Of a DNA stretch of 64,000 nt, positions 53,281 through 63,101 are shown piece after piece (within the stretch, counting starts at the first letter, position 1; every line of letters starts with the position of its first letter). Under the pieces are notes generated by a model that worked only from the letters and a program-made list of their open reading frames with translations, was not told the origin of the DNA and did not search any database. The DNA comes from Pleionea sediminis (GTDB lineage Bacteria > Pseudomonadota > Gammaproteobacteria > Enterobacterales > Kangiellaceae): positions 124,001-188,000 of the forward strand of contig NZ_SUNB01000002.1 in assembly GCF_007570825.1 (NCBI RefSeq). Reading direction: 5' to 3'. Made by a program: the position numbers and the translations under genes.

Positions 53281-55599
53281 CTAACGTCGATAGAATAAAG
53301 ATGCAAGTGCAGGTAATAATATGACCGCACCAAGCATATTAAACAAGAACATGAAGGTTAAAAGAATACCCATATCGGCTTGAAATTGTAATGCAGAAAA
53401 TATCCAGGTACTGACGCCAATTGCCAACGTGATACCTGTAAAAAATACAGCATTACCGGTGAGGTTCAAAGTTTTATAGAATGCCTCATTAATTGATTCT
53501 CCATTACGGATAAAATCTAACATCCTCGAGAAAATGTATATTCCGTAATCAACCCCGATACCAACACCCAAAGCGATAACTGGCAAAGTTGCCACCGTCA
53601 AACCAATCTCTAACCAAGTCATTAAAGCTTGAGCCAGAATAGAAACTATCGCCAATGGAATAATTATGCACAGCGTCGATCGAATCGATCGGAAACTGAT
53701 TAAACACAACAATATGACGGCAATATATACCCCTATCAACATCGGATATTGCGCAGCTTCCACCGCTTCATTTGTTGCAGCCATAACACCCACAGGACCC
53801 ATGGCCAGTTTAAAATCAACTAACTCTGAAGAATTATTACTTTTGTAGTCTTTAACTGCATTGATCACTTGCTCAATCGTTTCAGCTTTGTGATCTTTGG
53901 TAAACACCAGAACAGGCATAAACTGACAATCTTTATCAAATAAACCTGCCGATGTTTCCACATAGCGAATCGATTGAGCCAAGGTATTGGTCTCTCTTGG
54001 TAAAACTTTCCACTTTAGATTGCCCTCAAAAAAGCCTGAGTTCAAAGTCTTCGAAATGGTTGTGATACTTAGAGTAGACTGAACACCACTTAAATTATGC
54101 AAGTGCCACTGAAAATCGTCGATGGTTTTCATTACGGTGTAATCGGTACAACCATCGACTTTTGTTTCTGCCATAATCGAAATAACGTCAGTGCCGATAG
54201 AAAATTTATCCGTAATGTAGGCCGTGTCTTTATTGTAAACAGAATCAGCTCTTAACGCTGGAGCTCCAGCATGTAAATCACCAATTTTCATATCATTCGC
54301 AAAATATGCGCCAACAACTGCTAAAAGAGCAGCAACAGCAACAGTTACTTTTGCGTTTCGAATGCGAGCAAAACTAGCTAACTTATGCCATAAAACAGTT
54401 TGACGTTGTGCACCTTTTGTTACCTTTTCAGCAAATCCCGATCCAAATTTCGCATAAGATAGCAAGACAGGTAACAAAATTAAGTTAGTTAAAATAATAA
54501 CTGCGACACCGATACTAGCCGTAATCGCAAGCTCTCGAATGATGTCTATTTCAATAAACAAGAGAGTCAAGAATCCAATAGTGTCACTGAGCAGTGCGAC
54601 CATTCCTGGAATGAATAATCGACTACAGGCAGCGCAAGATGCGTCGAGAGATGTTGCTCCTCCGGCAACATTTTTGCCCACCGCATTGATCATTTGCACA
54701 CCATGGCTTACGCCGATAGCGAACACTAAAAATGGAACCAGTATTGACATAGGATCAATACCAAATCCCATCACGGTTAACAAACCCAATTGCCAAACAA
54801 CTGCAACGACAGAGGTTAAAAGAGGTAACACGGATAATTGAATACTGTGCGAATATAAATAAACCAATACCGCTGTAATTAAAAACGCAATACCGAAGAA
54901 CATGAAGACACCTTCTGCTCCGGCAGAAATATCGCCAATCATTTTTGAAAAGCCGATGATATGTAATTTTACATTTGGAAACTCCGACTCTAAGTCGGTT
55001 CGAATATCTTCAAGGGCTTTCGCGACAGCGATAAAATCAGTTTTCTCTTTTGAAATAGGATCAACGGAAAATATTTGGCCTGATACCATTGCGGCTGAAA
55101 AATCATTTGCAACCAACCGACCAACAAATCCACCTTTGAGAACATTTTTACGAACTTTTTCAAGAGAATCTTGATTAGAGGGGTCAAAGGTTGCAGGAAT
55201 AACCGGCCCGCCCTCTAAACCATCTTCAACCACTTCAATGTAACGCGTATTTGGAGTAAACAAAGATTGTACTTGTGGTTGATTAATACTGGGAATTGAA
55301 ACCACTCGCTCCGTTGCTTTATTTAATGCATCGAAAAAAGACGCATTAAAAATATCACCAGACGTGTCTTCCAATGCCACCATAATTCGGTTAGCACCGC
55401 CGAATTCCGCCTCATGTTTTAAATAAGTTTCCATGTAAGGATGTTCGAGCGGAATATTTTTTTCAAAACTGGCATCAACTTTTAAATTTGATGCGAAATA
55501 TCCCATAGCAACGGTGACGATCAAAAAGAAAAAAAGAACAACACCACGATGCTTAAAAAAAGTATTATTAATAAAATTATTTAGAGCTGACTGCTGCAT
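53281..55599 (-). CDS. RND/MMPL-family exporter (predicted lipid transporter)
   Basis: From the ATG at 55599 (MQQSALNNFINN; GGGAG 11 bases upstream; a GTG 12 bases earlier is possible) the protein has 772 residues. It has one N-terminal helix, a periplasmic domain, a block of about five helices (SVLPLLTSVVAVVWQLGLLTVMGFGIDPMSILVPFLVFAIGVSHGVQMIN), a second periplasmic domain and a second helix block with the mirrored motif PVIALGVGIGVDYGIYIFSRM. This internal duplication is the MMPL/HAE3-like plan. It lies 6 bases after the YCF48-like gene. The substrate is unknown; family context suggests lipids or hopanoid/sterol-like molecules. Confidence 0.9.
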   Translation of the reverse strand: MQQSALNNFINNTFFKHRGVVLFFFLIVTVAMGYFASNLKVDASFEKNIPLEHPYMETYLKHEAEFGGANRIMVALEDTSGDIFNASFFDALNKATERVVSIPSINQPQVQSLFTPNTRYIEVVEDGLEGGPVIPATFDPSNQDSLEKVRKNVLKGGFVGRLVANDFSAAMVSGQIFSVDPISKEKTDFIAVAKALEDIRTDLESEFPNVKLHIIGFSKMIGDISAGAEGVFMFFGIAFLITAVLVYLYSHSIQLSVLPLLTSVVAVVWQLGLLTVMGFGIDPMSILVPFLVFAIGVSHGVQMINAVGKNVAGGATSLDASCAACSRLFIPGMVALLSDTIGFLTLLFIEIDIIRELAITASIGVAVIILTNLILLPVLLSYAKFGSGFAEKVTKGAQRQTVLWHKLASFARIRNAKVTVAVAALLAVVGAYFANDMKIGDLHAGAPALRADSVYNKDTAYITDKFSIGTDVISIMAETKVDGCTDYTVMKTIDDFQWHLHNLSGVQSTLSITTISKTLNSGFFEGNLKWKVLPRETNTLAQSIRYVETSAGLFDKDCQFMPVLVFTKDHKAETIEQVINAVKDYKSNNSSELVDFKLAMGPVGVMAATNEAVEAAQYPMLIGVYIAVILLCLISFRSIRSTLCIIIPLAIVSILAQALMTWLEIGLTVATLPVIALGVGIGVDYGIYIFSRMLDFIRNGESINEAFYKTLNLTGNAVFFTGITLAIGVSTWIFSALQFQADMGILLTFMFLFNMLGAVILLPALASLFYRR

Positions 55600-55617
55600 G
55601 AGTAAAGTCACTCCCAG

Positions 55618-56592
55618 TTATTGTATTATTTTTTGGCCAGACATATCGAAACGATCAATACCTTTCGCTCCGACCACAACCAGAGTATTAATCCCTGTTT
55701 TGACGCCATTCATCAAGCCGTTACGATCAACCGTTTGTACAGATTTAACCGACATACCATCATCATTTGAAAATAACATCACGCCATCTACTGAAAAATA
55801 AGCTAATTGAGATCCACCGATACTAAGCATGTTATTAATCGAGGCAATGCTGTTGGTTTCTATTTCTTCCCAGCTTTCGCCATCATCCGCGGATCGAAAT
55901 AAATGTCCACGAAGCCCCATTACTTGCAAACTACCCGATGGTGTAACGCCAACATTGAAGAATGAACCTTCATAAGGAGATTCCAACGACTCCCAGTTTT
56001 CACCTAGGTCTTCAGAAACGGCTAAAAATCCGAGCTCTCCAGCCATGTACAGTCGATTTTTCTTGCTATCGTAATCCAAGCTATAAAAATGCGGTAAACC
56101 AAAATCAGGATCGCCTAACGACTCCTGGTCGACAAACTCCCAATTTTCACCACCGTCATTCGTTGATAAATAAAGACCATAAGCGCCAACCGCAATCCCT
56201 TTTTCGGCATCACTAAACCAAACGTCAAATAATGCTGGATAATAAATATCTTCAGAATTCTCAAATTGGAGTTCCCAAGTTTCGCCACCATCAGCTGTTT
56301 TTATAATGACCTGCTGATGCCCCACAGCGAAACCTATTTTGTCATCGACAAAAGTGACGGCTGTTAAAGTAGAACGTGTTGGCGTAATAACTTGCCGCCA
56401 ACTTTTTCCCTGATTATCCGAAAGCAAGACATGGCCACGTTCACCAACGGCGACTAATTTATCTTCAGGTAACTTAGCAATATCTAACAATAACGATTTA
56501 TCCGCCTTTTGCGCCTCAATGGATTGAGCAGCATGCGCCATCGAAAATAGAGTGAGCGACAATAGCAATAATAATTTTAAGCTGTGAATCAT
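55618..56592 (-). CDS. Secreted YCF48/BNR-type beta-propeller
   Basis: A 324-residue protein with a signal peptide (residues 1-21, ending AHAAQ). It carries repeated GxxGxxLxSxDxGxxW units (GERGHVLLSDNQGKSWRQV, VGHQQVIIKTADGGETWEL, VGAYGLYLSTNDGGENWEF, GLRGHLFRSADDGESWEE), the YCF48/Asp-box propeller also seen in plant photosystem assembly factor HCF136. GAGG precedes the ATG. It is the upstream partner of the MMPL exporter; this pairing is conserved in Pseudomonas and Marinobacter-type genomes. Confidence 0.88.
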   Translation of the reverse strand: MIHSLKLLLLLSLTLFSMAHAAQSIEAQKADKSLLLDIAKLPEDKLVAVGERGHVLLSDNQGKSWRQVITPTRSTLTAVTFVDDKIGFAVGHQQVIIKTADGGETWELQFENSEDIYYPALFDVWFSDAEKGIAVGAYGLYLSTNDGGENWEFVDQESLGDPDFGLPHFYSLDYDSKKNRLYMAGELGFLAVSEDLGENWESLESPYEGSFFNVGVTPSGSLQVMGLRGHLFRSADDGESWEEIETNSIASINNMLSIGGSQLAYFSVDGVMLFSNDDGMSVKSVQTVDRNGLMNGVKTGINTLVVVGAKGIDRFDMSGQKIIQ

Positions 56593-56733
56593 TGTTACCT
56601 CTTAACACTGAGCAACAAAGGTTAATTTGAAGTCAATTCTAGATCGAACATTGCCCTATTTTCATTAGACAACATTCAAACTAAGCGATATTGATTGATA
56701 ATCGTACGTTTTGCACGCATTTTAGCGTGGATT

Positions 56734-56764
56734 AAAAAAGGCCGGATGAAATCCGGCCTTTTTT
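56734..56764. terminator. Terminator after the DUF1329 gene
   Basis: A 14-bp perfect stem AAAAAAGGCCGGAT (56734-56747) / ATCCGGCCTTTTTT (56751-56764), loop GAA. It separates the DUF1302-DUF1329 transcript from the YCF48-MMPL transcript. Confidence 0.92.
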
Positions 56765-56779
56765 AATATCGTTTACACC

Positions 56780-58147
56780 TTATCGTCGACCGGCTCGACG
56801 CAACGCCGCAGGACGGAAGTCTGCTTCAGTCTTTTTAGCAGTGAAGTCGTACATTGCATCCTCATTATCGAGTCCAATTGCAATATATCGACCTGCTTTC
56901 AAGTCATGAATAACTTCTAACGTTGACCACAGGGTTGGTACTTCATAATAGTTTAAAGCGTAAGCAAAACCAACTCGCCATAATTCATTTGACGTATCGT
57001 AAATATCAGTTACAGCGATTTGATAGCTGTCTTCATCCATATAGAAAACACGTTTTGCGTACTGATGACGTGTATCTTCTTTCAGCGTTGCTTCAACAAC
57101 CCACACTCGGTGAAGTTCCCAACGCGTATGCGCAGGATTTATGTGACCGGGTCTGATTATGTCATCGTAGGTCAACTTATCGGAATGAAGATCGTAGCTG
57201 TTATAAGGAATGTACATTTCTTTTTTGCCCAACAACTTCCAATTGTAGCGATTAGGTGCGCCGTTGAACATATCGAAATCATCTGTCGTTCTAAGACCGT
57301 CAGCAGCTGTTCCTGGAGCATCATAAGCTACGTTTGGAGCACGACGTACACGGCGTTGACCGGTATTGTAGGTCCAAGCCTGACGAGGTTTTTTGATTTG
57401 ATTGAATGTTTCATGAACTAACAATGCAGTCCCGGCAAGACGTGCAGGAGACAATACCCACTGTTTGAAATAGAACAGCATATTGAGTTCAGACAATTTC
57501 TCAGGAGTCATGCCTTCCGCAGTATAGATTTGATCCAATTCGTCTCGGAATTTAACCAAAGTGTAATCACCATCTGGAGTTGGTGTTACTTGGCCAGTAT
57601 CACGAGTGACCGTTACGCCACGGAAACGAACAATATGGTTCCAAATCGCTTCTAAACCATTTTGCGGAAATGGAAATGGAGTCCCAACAGCTGCGTTTTT
57701 AAGACCATTACCACCAGGTACCAACTCGGTACGAGTTGCATTCAATTTTGTTGCTTCATAAACCCGTTGTGGAGCAGAGTAAGTTCTGCGTGATTGATAA
57801 ACAGGAATACTGAAAGTTTTAGGGTAAGTTTTAAACATCGCCATAATGCCAGGTGACAAGTTGTCTTTGTACTTGTCTGCATTACTGGCAGTGATTGTGA
57901 ATAAAACTTTGTCATCCGGGAATGGGTTCGGATGATGATCACCAACTTTATAACCTGCTGGAGGTTTTGTGATACCGCCTGTCCACTCTGGAATCGTACC
58001 TTCTTTATTGCCGGCTTTTTCCGCACCTAGCGGAGTAAGCTCGGCGCCTAGTTTAGCCGCCTCATTGGGTGCAACTTTTGCGTATGCACTGTGTGCCATG
58101 GCAAGAGCCATAGCACCAGATAGAATACTTGTTAATGTTTTGTTCAT
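56780..58147 (-). CDS. DUF1329 outer-membrane lipoprotein-sorting-like protein
   Basis: A 455-residue protein with a signal peptide (residues 1-23, AHSAYA). Family hallmarks: AAKLGAELTPLGAEKAGNKEGTIPEWTGGI at the N-terminus, FPFPQNGLEAIWNHIVRFRG, GQRRVRRAPNVAYDAPG and RVWVVEATLKEDTRHQYAKRVFYMDEDSYQI. The fold is predicted LolB-like. AAGG lies 8 bases before the ATG. It is 14 bases after DUF1302 and cotranscribed with it. The function is unsettled; a role in moving hydrophobic compounds across the envelope is the usual guess. Confidence 0.92.
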   Translation of the reverse strand: MNKTLTSILSGAMALAMAHSAYAKVAPNEAAKLGAELTPLGAEKAGNKEGTIPEWTGGITKPPAGYKVGDHHPNPFPDDKVLFTITASNADKYKDNLSPGIMAMFKTYPKTFSIPVYQSRRTYSAPQRVYEATKLNATRTELVPGGNGLKNAAVGTPFPFPQNGLEAIWNHIVRFRGVTVTRDTGQVTPTPDGDYTLVKFRDELDQIYTAEGMTPEKLSELNMLFYFKQWVLSPARLAGTALLVHETFNQIKKPRQAWTYNTGQRRVRRAPNVAYDAPGTAADGLRTTDDFDMFNGAPNRYNWKLLGKKEMYIPYNSYDLHSDKLTYDDIIRPGHINPAHTRWELHRVWVVEATLKEDTRHQYAKRVFYMDEDSYQIAVTDIYDTSNELWRVGFAYALNYYEVPTLWSTLEVIHDLKAGRYIAIGLDNEDAMYDFTAKKTEADFRPAALRRAGRR

Positions 58148-58161
58148 CTGTCCAACCTTGT

Positions 58162-59985
58162 TTAGAATGAGTAACTCGCGTTCAATGATACAAAGTCACG
58201 GTCTGATAATAGATTTTGTGTTCCGCCACCGAAGTAACGGTTATAACCAAAATTAACTTTGTAGCGCTTTAAGTAATCGAACTCTAGACCAAATGCCAAT
58301 GCTTTTCGGCCTTCAACAAAATTGCTGATTGGTGCTGGAGTAATACCTGACACATCATGTTGAAACACGATTCTTGGGGCCATATTCCACGAACCGATAA
58401 AACCTTTGTAATCAGCTTTAAGAACGGCGCGATATCCCCAAGAGAATTCTTCAGCAAAACTATTTTCTTCGACACCTTCAAAGCCGGCGCGATCTGGGTT
58501 TCCACTTCGATAAGTACCCGGTGCTTCAAAACGAAGTTCATCAACACCTGGAAAATCTTGAATTTGGTTAAAACCAATTTCAACCAATCCAGTCCACTGT
58601 TCAGCACCTAGCCCTGGACCAAACAGATTAGCCATAGTGACCTGACCTTGGATAGTGTCAAACAATCGGTAACCTGCAATATATTCGCCCGGAGCAACAG
58701 CACCATTTAACTGAGAGGTTCCAAGCGGTACAGTGGCGGTGACACCTTCGAGGGCTGCAAATAGCAACTCAACGTCATCTACTTGTAATGGCTCATCTTG
58801 TCGATAAGAAATTTCACCAGAGATAGATAACCCGCCATCCGTCGCTGTGTTAAAGCTCACACCATAGAGTTCAATGTCTTCGATGTATTCAAGCGTACCG
58901 ATAATACCATCGTTAGCAACATCAAACTTATTTGCAGAAATGACGGGGCGTTTGTTGTGATAGTTAATGTAGTAAAAACCAAACTCGGCTCCACCTAACT
59001 CTGGCGCATACCAACCAAGACGAATACCAAATTGACCGTCATCGCTGGCTTGCGCTCGATCAGGATCATCAACTCGTCGAGCAGCATTAATAAGCGTTGC
59101 TTCGAGTCGATCTTCAAAGGAAGGATTTAAAGTAAATCCAAGCCATATGTATTCACCAGAATCACCGGCGAAATCAGATGTCGAGAAATAAGTTCCCGCT
59201 TCGTCAAGACGAATGCTTTCCCATTCAAACTGCATGTAACCCTCTAAAGTTACATTTTCAGAAAGGTCCCATGAAGCCCAAAGCGTTTGTACTGGAATGA
59301 ACGCTTCTTTTAATTCTGAGCCAGGAACTCGCAGACGAGTGATGTCGATCGGATTTGCTTCTGAAATGGAATGTTGAATAAAAGTACTTTCACCCCAGTT
59401 TACAACCTGCTCACCCAAACGAACCTGTAAAACAGAATCATCAAAGTACCATGTATTGTAAATGTACGCGTCTAACAGACGAGTATCTGTACCATGAATA
59501 TCTAACGCTTCATCTGAAAATCCTTCGACGCGAGGATCGTTTTCATAGAATGGATTTTCTTGTTGGCCGTAGTATCGGAAATCACCATTTTCATATTTAT
59601 GATCGTAGGCCCATAAACCTCGAACAAAAAAACCGACGCCACTGGAGTGTTGCAATCCGAAATCATGGACACCTTTAATGACTTGTGAAAAAGCATCGCC
59701 TTTATGGAAGTTAAGGTTACCGTCGTCACCGTTATAAGAAAAACGATTACCAATGCCACCGTTATCAAATGGTTGGCCTCTAGCAATTAAGTTGGCGCTT
59801 TGCTCTTCGATACGCCAACTCGAACCGATTGAAATTGTCGAGTCAAAACTGCCTTCCCAGTCGCCCCATGAAATTCCCACCGCTTGTGTAGCCGGCACAG
59901 CCAAAGCCACTGCAACTGCAGACGCTACTTTGGCCCATTTAGGCGACGAGGATTGAGCAATTTGATTAAGCCCTTTTCTTGTCAT
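58162..59985 (-). CDS. DUF1302 outer-membrane beta-barrel-like protein
   Basis: The ATG at 59985 has GGAAGG 8 bases upstream; a TTG 60 bases earlier is rejected. The 607-residue protein has a long signal peptide (about residues 1-37, ending ATQAVG), then ISWGDWEGSFDSTISIGSSWR, DSVLQVRLGEQVVNWGESTFIQHSIS and NPIDITRLRVPGSELKEAFIPVQTLW, all DUF1302 hallmarks. The end (FVSLNASYSF) has the C-terminal Phe of outer-membrane barrels. First gene of the DUF1302-DUF1329 transcript. Confidence 0.92.
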   Translation of the reverse strand: MTRKGLNQIAQSSSPKWAKVASAVAVALAVPATQAVGISWGDWEGSFDSTISIGSSWRIEEQSANLIARGQPFDNGGIGNRFSYNGDDGNLNFHKGDAFSQVIKGVHDFGLQHSSGVGFFVRGLWAYDHKYENGDFRYYGQQENPFYENDPRVEGFSDEALDIHGTDTRLLDAYIYNTWYFDDSVLQVRLGEQVVNWGESTFIQHSISEANPIDITRLRVPGSELKEAFIPVQTLWASWDLSENVTLEGYMQFEWESIRLDEAGTYFSTSDFAGDSGEYIWLGFTLNPSFEDRLEATLINAARRVDDPDRAQASDDGQFGIRLGWYAPELGGAEFGFYYINYHNKRPVISANKFDVANDGIIGTLEYIEDIELYGVSFNTATDGGLSISGEISYRQDEPLQVDDVELLFAALEGVTATVPLGTSQLNGAVAPGEYIAGYRLFDTIQGQVTMANLFGPGLGAEQWTGLVEIGFNQIQDFPGVDELRFEAPGTYRSGNPDRAGFEGVEENSFAEEFSWGYRAVLKADYKGFIGSWNMAPRIVFQHDVSGITPAPISNFVEGRKALAFGLEFDYLKRYKVNFGYNRYFGGGTQNLLSDRDFVSLNASYSF

Positions 59986-60228
59986 GTTTTTTACCTTCCC
60001 CGTTTTTTTAATTTTATGGTGAATCGCCGTTGTAACCTGGTTCAAAACTCACCTTACTATCGGATATTACGATGGCAGGTTAAAGCCTTGTAAAGTCGAC
60101 AACAAGCCTTTCGTATGGACTTTATTATTAAAAATCCTCCGACCAGTTTAAAGTGATTTTTTTAAAATATTATTTTTCTTACAAATCAGCATGTTATATC
60201 GCAAAATTGCATTTTGCAGCGCATCAAT

Positions 60229-60453
60229 TTAGTCGCTTATTTTTTTCATCGAAAGGAATTTATTCGATTCATCAATATCTAGTACAAATGAGCCAGAAAC
60301 TCCCATCGCTGTTACGTAAGGTAAAAAGTGTTTTACAGGAATTTTGAGTCGAGTGCCGTCCACTGCACGACACCAAACATAACGCGAATAATCACTGTAC
60401 ACTCTTAACCATTCATCTTTTGCAATCGCGAGATGAAATGTGTAACTGGGCAT
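60229..60453 (-). CDS. DUF2835 protein
   Basis: A 74-residue protein matching DUF2835: YTFHLAIAKDEWLRVYSDYSRYVWCRAVDGTRLKIPVKHFLPYVTAMGVSGSFVLDIDESNKFLSMKKI. This small family is limited to gammaproteobacteria and has a PilZ-like compact beta fold; function unknown. It is 27 bases downstream of the saccharopine dehydrogenase gene on the same strand and may be cotranscribed. Confidence 0.85.
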   Translation of the reverse strand: MPSYTFHLAIAKDEWLRVYSDYSRYVWCRAVDGTRLKIPVKHFLPYVTAMGVSGSFVLDIDESNKFLSMKKISD

Positions 60454-60480
60454 CGGTTTTCACACCCTCAACAATCACAT

Positions 60481-61782
60481 TTAAGCGAAAAATTTTTCGT
60501 CCATTTTTGGCTCGACTTTTTCAACACACTCAATGCCTTCTTCTGCCAAACAATCTAAAATCGGCTCATAAAAATGACGCAACACTGGAATGTGAACACC
60601 TTTGTCATTTATCTCACCGTCTAATATCAATTGCGCGGAAATGCCGACGGGATACCCCACAGTTTTAGCCATCGCTGAATAACCATTAGGATCACCCTTT
60701 ACCACTAAAGTCGAACTCAAATATTCCGATTTACCTTGATACTCGATTTCAAATTTATGTTGAAGCGCAATCATGTCATATTCGCCTTCTTTAAAGCTGA
60801 GTTTCGACAATAACAACTGACAAAAAGCATCTAGAATAGATGGCGCATCGGGTAATTTATCATCACCGAATAATCCCAACCATTCAAATGCATCTTGAAC
60901 TTCACTGGATAGCTTTATTGAATTCTTTTCTAACGACGCACTGATCCAATCGCTCCAACTTAAAGCGACATCCGGCTTATCTTCAGTACTCAACAATCCT
61001 ACCTGATGAGCACAATCGAATACTTCAGAAAATCCTTTGTATCTCAAAGTGCCACGAATTAAATTCTGATTTTCAGGCATATTGTATGCCTCACGGTAAG
61101 GCGTTGAGTCTCGATTAGGATACCCTTCCAATTCGAAATCGGTTCCCAGATCGACAGGTTGAGCACTGGCCAATAATTGAGAAGGTTGAATCGTTTCCTT
61201 TTTACCGTGCTTTAAAAAACTGGCTTCATTTCGTAACGCTAATAATACGCCTCGAGGAGCCCAGGAAAACTTATAGCCGATAGGATTATCGTTACATTCT
61301 GGAGCAGGAAGACCACCACACCAAGATGCAAAACTTTTAACACCAGCACCTTTATCATGTGCTTCATCAATAACCTTCATGGCGGTTAAGTGATCGATTC
61401 CAGGATCAAGCCCAATTTCATTTAAAATTAAAACATCAGCCTGCTTTGCTTTTTCATTTAATGCCCGCATTTCTGGACTTACATAAGATGCAGTAACCAA
61501 TGGACGTTTATGTTCAATACATAACTCGGCAATAGCGACATGGAAAATATACGGCACCAAACTGATGACTAAATCATGCGAAGCTATTAAGTCAGACATT
61601 TGACTTTTATCGGTTACATCAGCCGCTGCGGCTGTATTGCCATCTCGATCACCAGCAAGAGCTTGAGCTTCTGACAAAATATTCGACACGATGGTTATCT
61701 TATTTTCCTCGCGGCGTGCCAAATATTCAATTGCCGGAGCTGCGACTAATCCCGCACCTAAAATTAAAATTTTCTTTTCCAT
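60481..61782 (-). CDS. Saccharopine dehydrogenase (glutamate-forming type, LYS9-like)
   Basis: A 433-residue oxidoreductase. The N-terminal Rossmann loop is ILILGAGLVAAPAIEYLARRE; conserved family blocks are LVISLVPYIFHVAIAELCIEHKRPLVTASYVSPEM, NEIGLDPGIDHLTAMKVID, SWCGGLPAPECNDNPIGYKFSWAPRGVLLAL and RGTLRYKGFSEV. These match the saccharopine reductase/dehydrogenase of the AASS and LYS9 group rather than carboxynorspermidine dehydrogenase. GGAGG lies 9 bases before the ATG. It would link 2-aminoadipate semialdehyde and glutamate with saccharopine; a lysine-ketoglutarate reductase is not in view. It follows the M14 peptidase gene by 13 bases. Confidence 0.88.
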   Translation of the reverse strand: MEKKILILGAGLVAAPAIEYLARREENKITIVSNILSEAQALAGDRDGNTAAAADVTDKSQMSDLIASHDLVISLVPYIFHVAIAELCIEHKRPLVTASYVSPEMRALNEKAKQADVLILNEIGLDPGIDHLTAMKVIDEAHDKGAGVKSFASWCGGLPAPECNDNPIGYKFSWAPRGVLLALRNEASFLKHGKKETIQPSQLLASAQPVDLGTDFELEGYPNRDSTPYREAYNMPENQNLIRGTLRYKGFSEVFDCAHQVGLLSTEDKPDVALSWSDWISASLEKNSIKLSSEVQDAFEWLGLFGDDKLPDAPSILDAFCQLLLSKLSFKEGEYDMIALQHKFEIEYQGKSEYLSSTLVVKGDPNGYSAMAKTVGYPVGISAQLILDGEINDKGVHIPVLRHFYEPILDCLAEEGIECVEKVEPKMDEKFFA

Positions 61783-61795
61783 TCGTGAATCCTCC

Positions 61796-62917
61796 CTACT
61801 GCTTAAAATGGTGATAAATTGGAATTAAAATTGACTCGCCCAACATCATACTTCGCTCTGGAGACCAGCCAAAATCTTCATCGGGCAAGTTCGCATTGTC
61901 TTTAAACGGCATCTCAAGCGTCATTGCCAAGCAACCATATTCTTGACCAACCCAACTGCTTGCAATGCTAAGATCGGCTTGCCCCGGTTCATCTTTTGGA
62001 TACCCAAATTCATCCTGAAACTCTGGCGTTGCAGCCATATAATTGTCTTTGAACATTTGTTCTTGCTTAGCCCAATCTGCGTCAAATCTAGGAATACCTT
62101 CACACCCCGCAATAAAGTTGTAAGGTAATCCTTCATCGCCATGCACATCAATAAATAAATCAAGGCCTGTTTCTTCCATGGCTTCTTTCACCAAACAAAC
62201 TTCGGGGCAAGTTTCGTGATCCATTTTATCCCACTGGCGGTTTAAATTTACCCCAATAGCATTGGTCCGGAGATGACCTCTTTCGGTACCATCAGGATTC
62301 ATATTTGGAACCAGATAAAAACAGCAATGCTGTAGCAACTGTTGGGCTACCCCATCCGTTTCGTCTAAAAGACGCGCAATCACACCTTCCATAAACCACT
62401 CTGCCATGGTTTCTCCAGGATGTTGCCGCGCGATCATCCAAACTTTTTTCTTTGCTTTTGGATTACCAATCGTCAGCAAGTTCATTTCACGACCATCTAA
62501 TGTTTCACCTAAAACTTTATGAGAACACAAAGGGTGAAGTTCCGATTGTTGAACCAATTGTAAATGTCGCTCATAACTGTAAGGCGCGAAGTAAGCAAAA
62601 TAAGCGCATGATTGCTCGAAACTTAAAGTAAAAGATAAGGTGTTATTTTCAAATTGAGTTGGAATTCGAAACCAATTTACGCCATCGTAACTGCAGCAAG
62701 TGTTGTAATCTTGCCAGCCATCTGGGTAAGCCGTTTTGTCAGCATCTTTAATTTCAAAATTAACTGTTTTACCTAAAGCGTTATTCGCTTTAAAGAAAAA
62801 CCATTGTTTAAATTCTGATTGATTGTCTGCCTTGATAGCCAACTGAACATTGGAATCACCATCGGACTTTATGACTTCTATGTTTCCAGCAGAGAATGCC
62901 GAGTTAATTTGTACCAT
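61796..62917 (-). CDS. M14-type cytosolic carboxypeptidase
   Basis: From the ATG at 62917 (MVQINSAFSAGNIEVIKSDGD) the protein has 373 residues, the normal length of the group; upstream in-frame starts add a hydrophobic stretch absent from homologues. An N-terminal beta-sandwich domain (QSEFKQWFFFKANN, YTPYSYERH-like FAPYSYERHLQLV) precedes the M14 domain: zinc ligands in ARQHPGETMAEWFMEG and LFIDVHGDEGLPYNF, substrate Arg in NLNRQWD, catalytic Glu in MTLEMPFKDN. Related eukaryotic CCPs remove glutamates from tubulin; the bacterial substrate is unknown. Confidence 0.92.
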   Translation of the reverse strand: MVQINSAFSAGNIEVIKSDGDSNVQLAIKADNQSEFKQWFFFKANNALGKTVNFEIKDADKTAYPDGWQDYNTCCSYDGVNWFRIPTQFENNTLSFTLSFEQSCAYFAYFAPYSYERHLQLVQQSELHPLCSHKVLGETLDGREMNLLTIGNPKAKKKVWMIARQHPGETMAEWFMEGVIARLLDETDGVAQQLLQHCCFYLVPNMNPDGTERGHLRTNAIGVNLNRQWDKMDHETCPEVCLVKEAMEETGLDLFIDVHGDEGLPYNFIAGCEGIPRFDADWAKQEQMFKDNYMAATPEFQDEFGYPKDEPGQADLSIASSWVGQEYGCLAMTLEMPFKDNANLPDEDFGWSPERSMMLGESILIPIYHHFKQ

Positions 62918-63014
62918 GACTAAACTACCTAAATTAATTCGAACAGCAAGCATAAGGATGCCAACATAAAATGTAAACGAATAACCCGAATTTACTGGTT
63001 TTCCGCTCAATAGT

Positions 63015-63032
63015 TATCCACTTTAGTGGATA
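63015..63032. repeat. Perfect palindromic hairpin upstream of the M14 peptidase gene
   Basis: TATCCAC (63015-63021), TTTA, GTGGATA (63026-63032). It lies about 100 bases before the chosen start and could be an operator; it is too short of T residues to be a terminator. Confidence 0.4.
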
Positions 63033-63058
63033 TTTAAACGATTTTTTGAGATAGAAAC

Positions 63059-63084
63059 AAAAAAGCCCGGCATTGCCGGGCTTT
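63059..63084 (-). terminator. Terminator of the chalcone-isomerase-like gene
   Basis: Stem AAAGCCCGGC (63062-63071) / GCCGGGCTTT (63075-63084), loop ATT, with an A-run to the left that is the T-tract for leftward transcription. Confidence 0.88.
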
Positions 63085-63101
63085 GCTGAACTGTTTTCGA
63101 A

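Noticed and set aside
60153-60347. Rightward 64-residue open frame upstream of DUF1302
   Set aside because: It overlaps the well-supported DUF2835 gene on the opposite strand and lacks a ribosome site.
62918-63010. N-terminal hydrophobic extension of the M14 peptidase as a signal anchor
   Set aside because: Family members are cytosolic and begin near MVQINSAFSAGNIEV; the extension has no good ribosome site.
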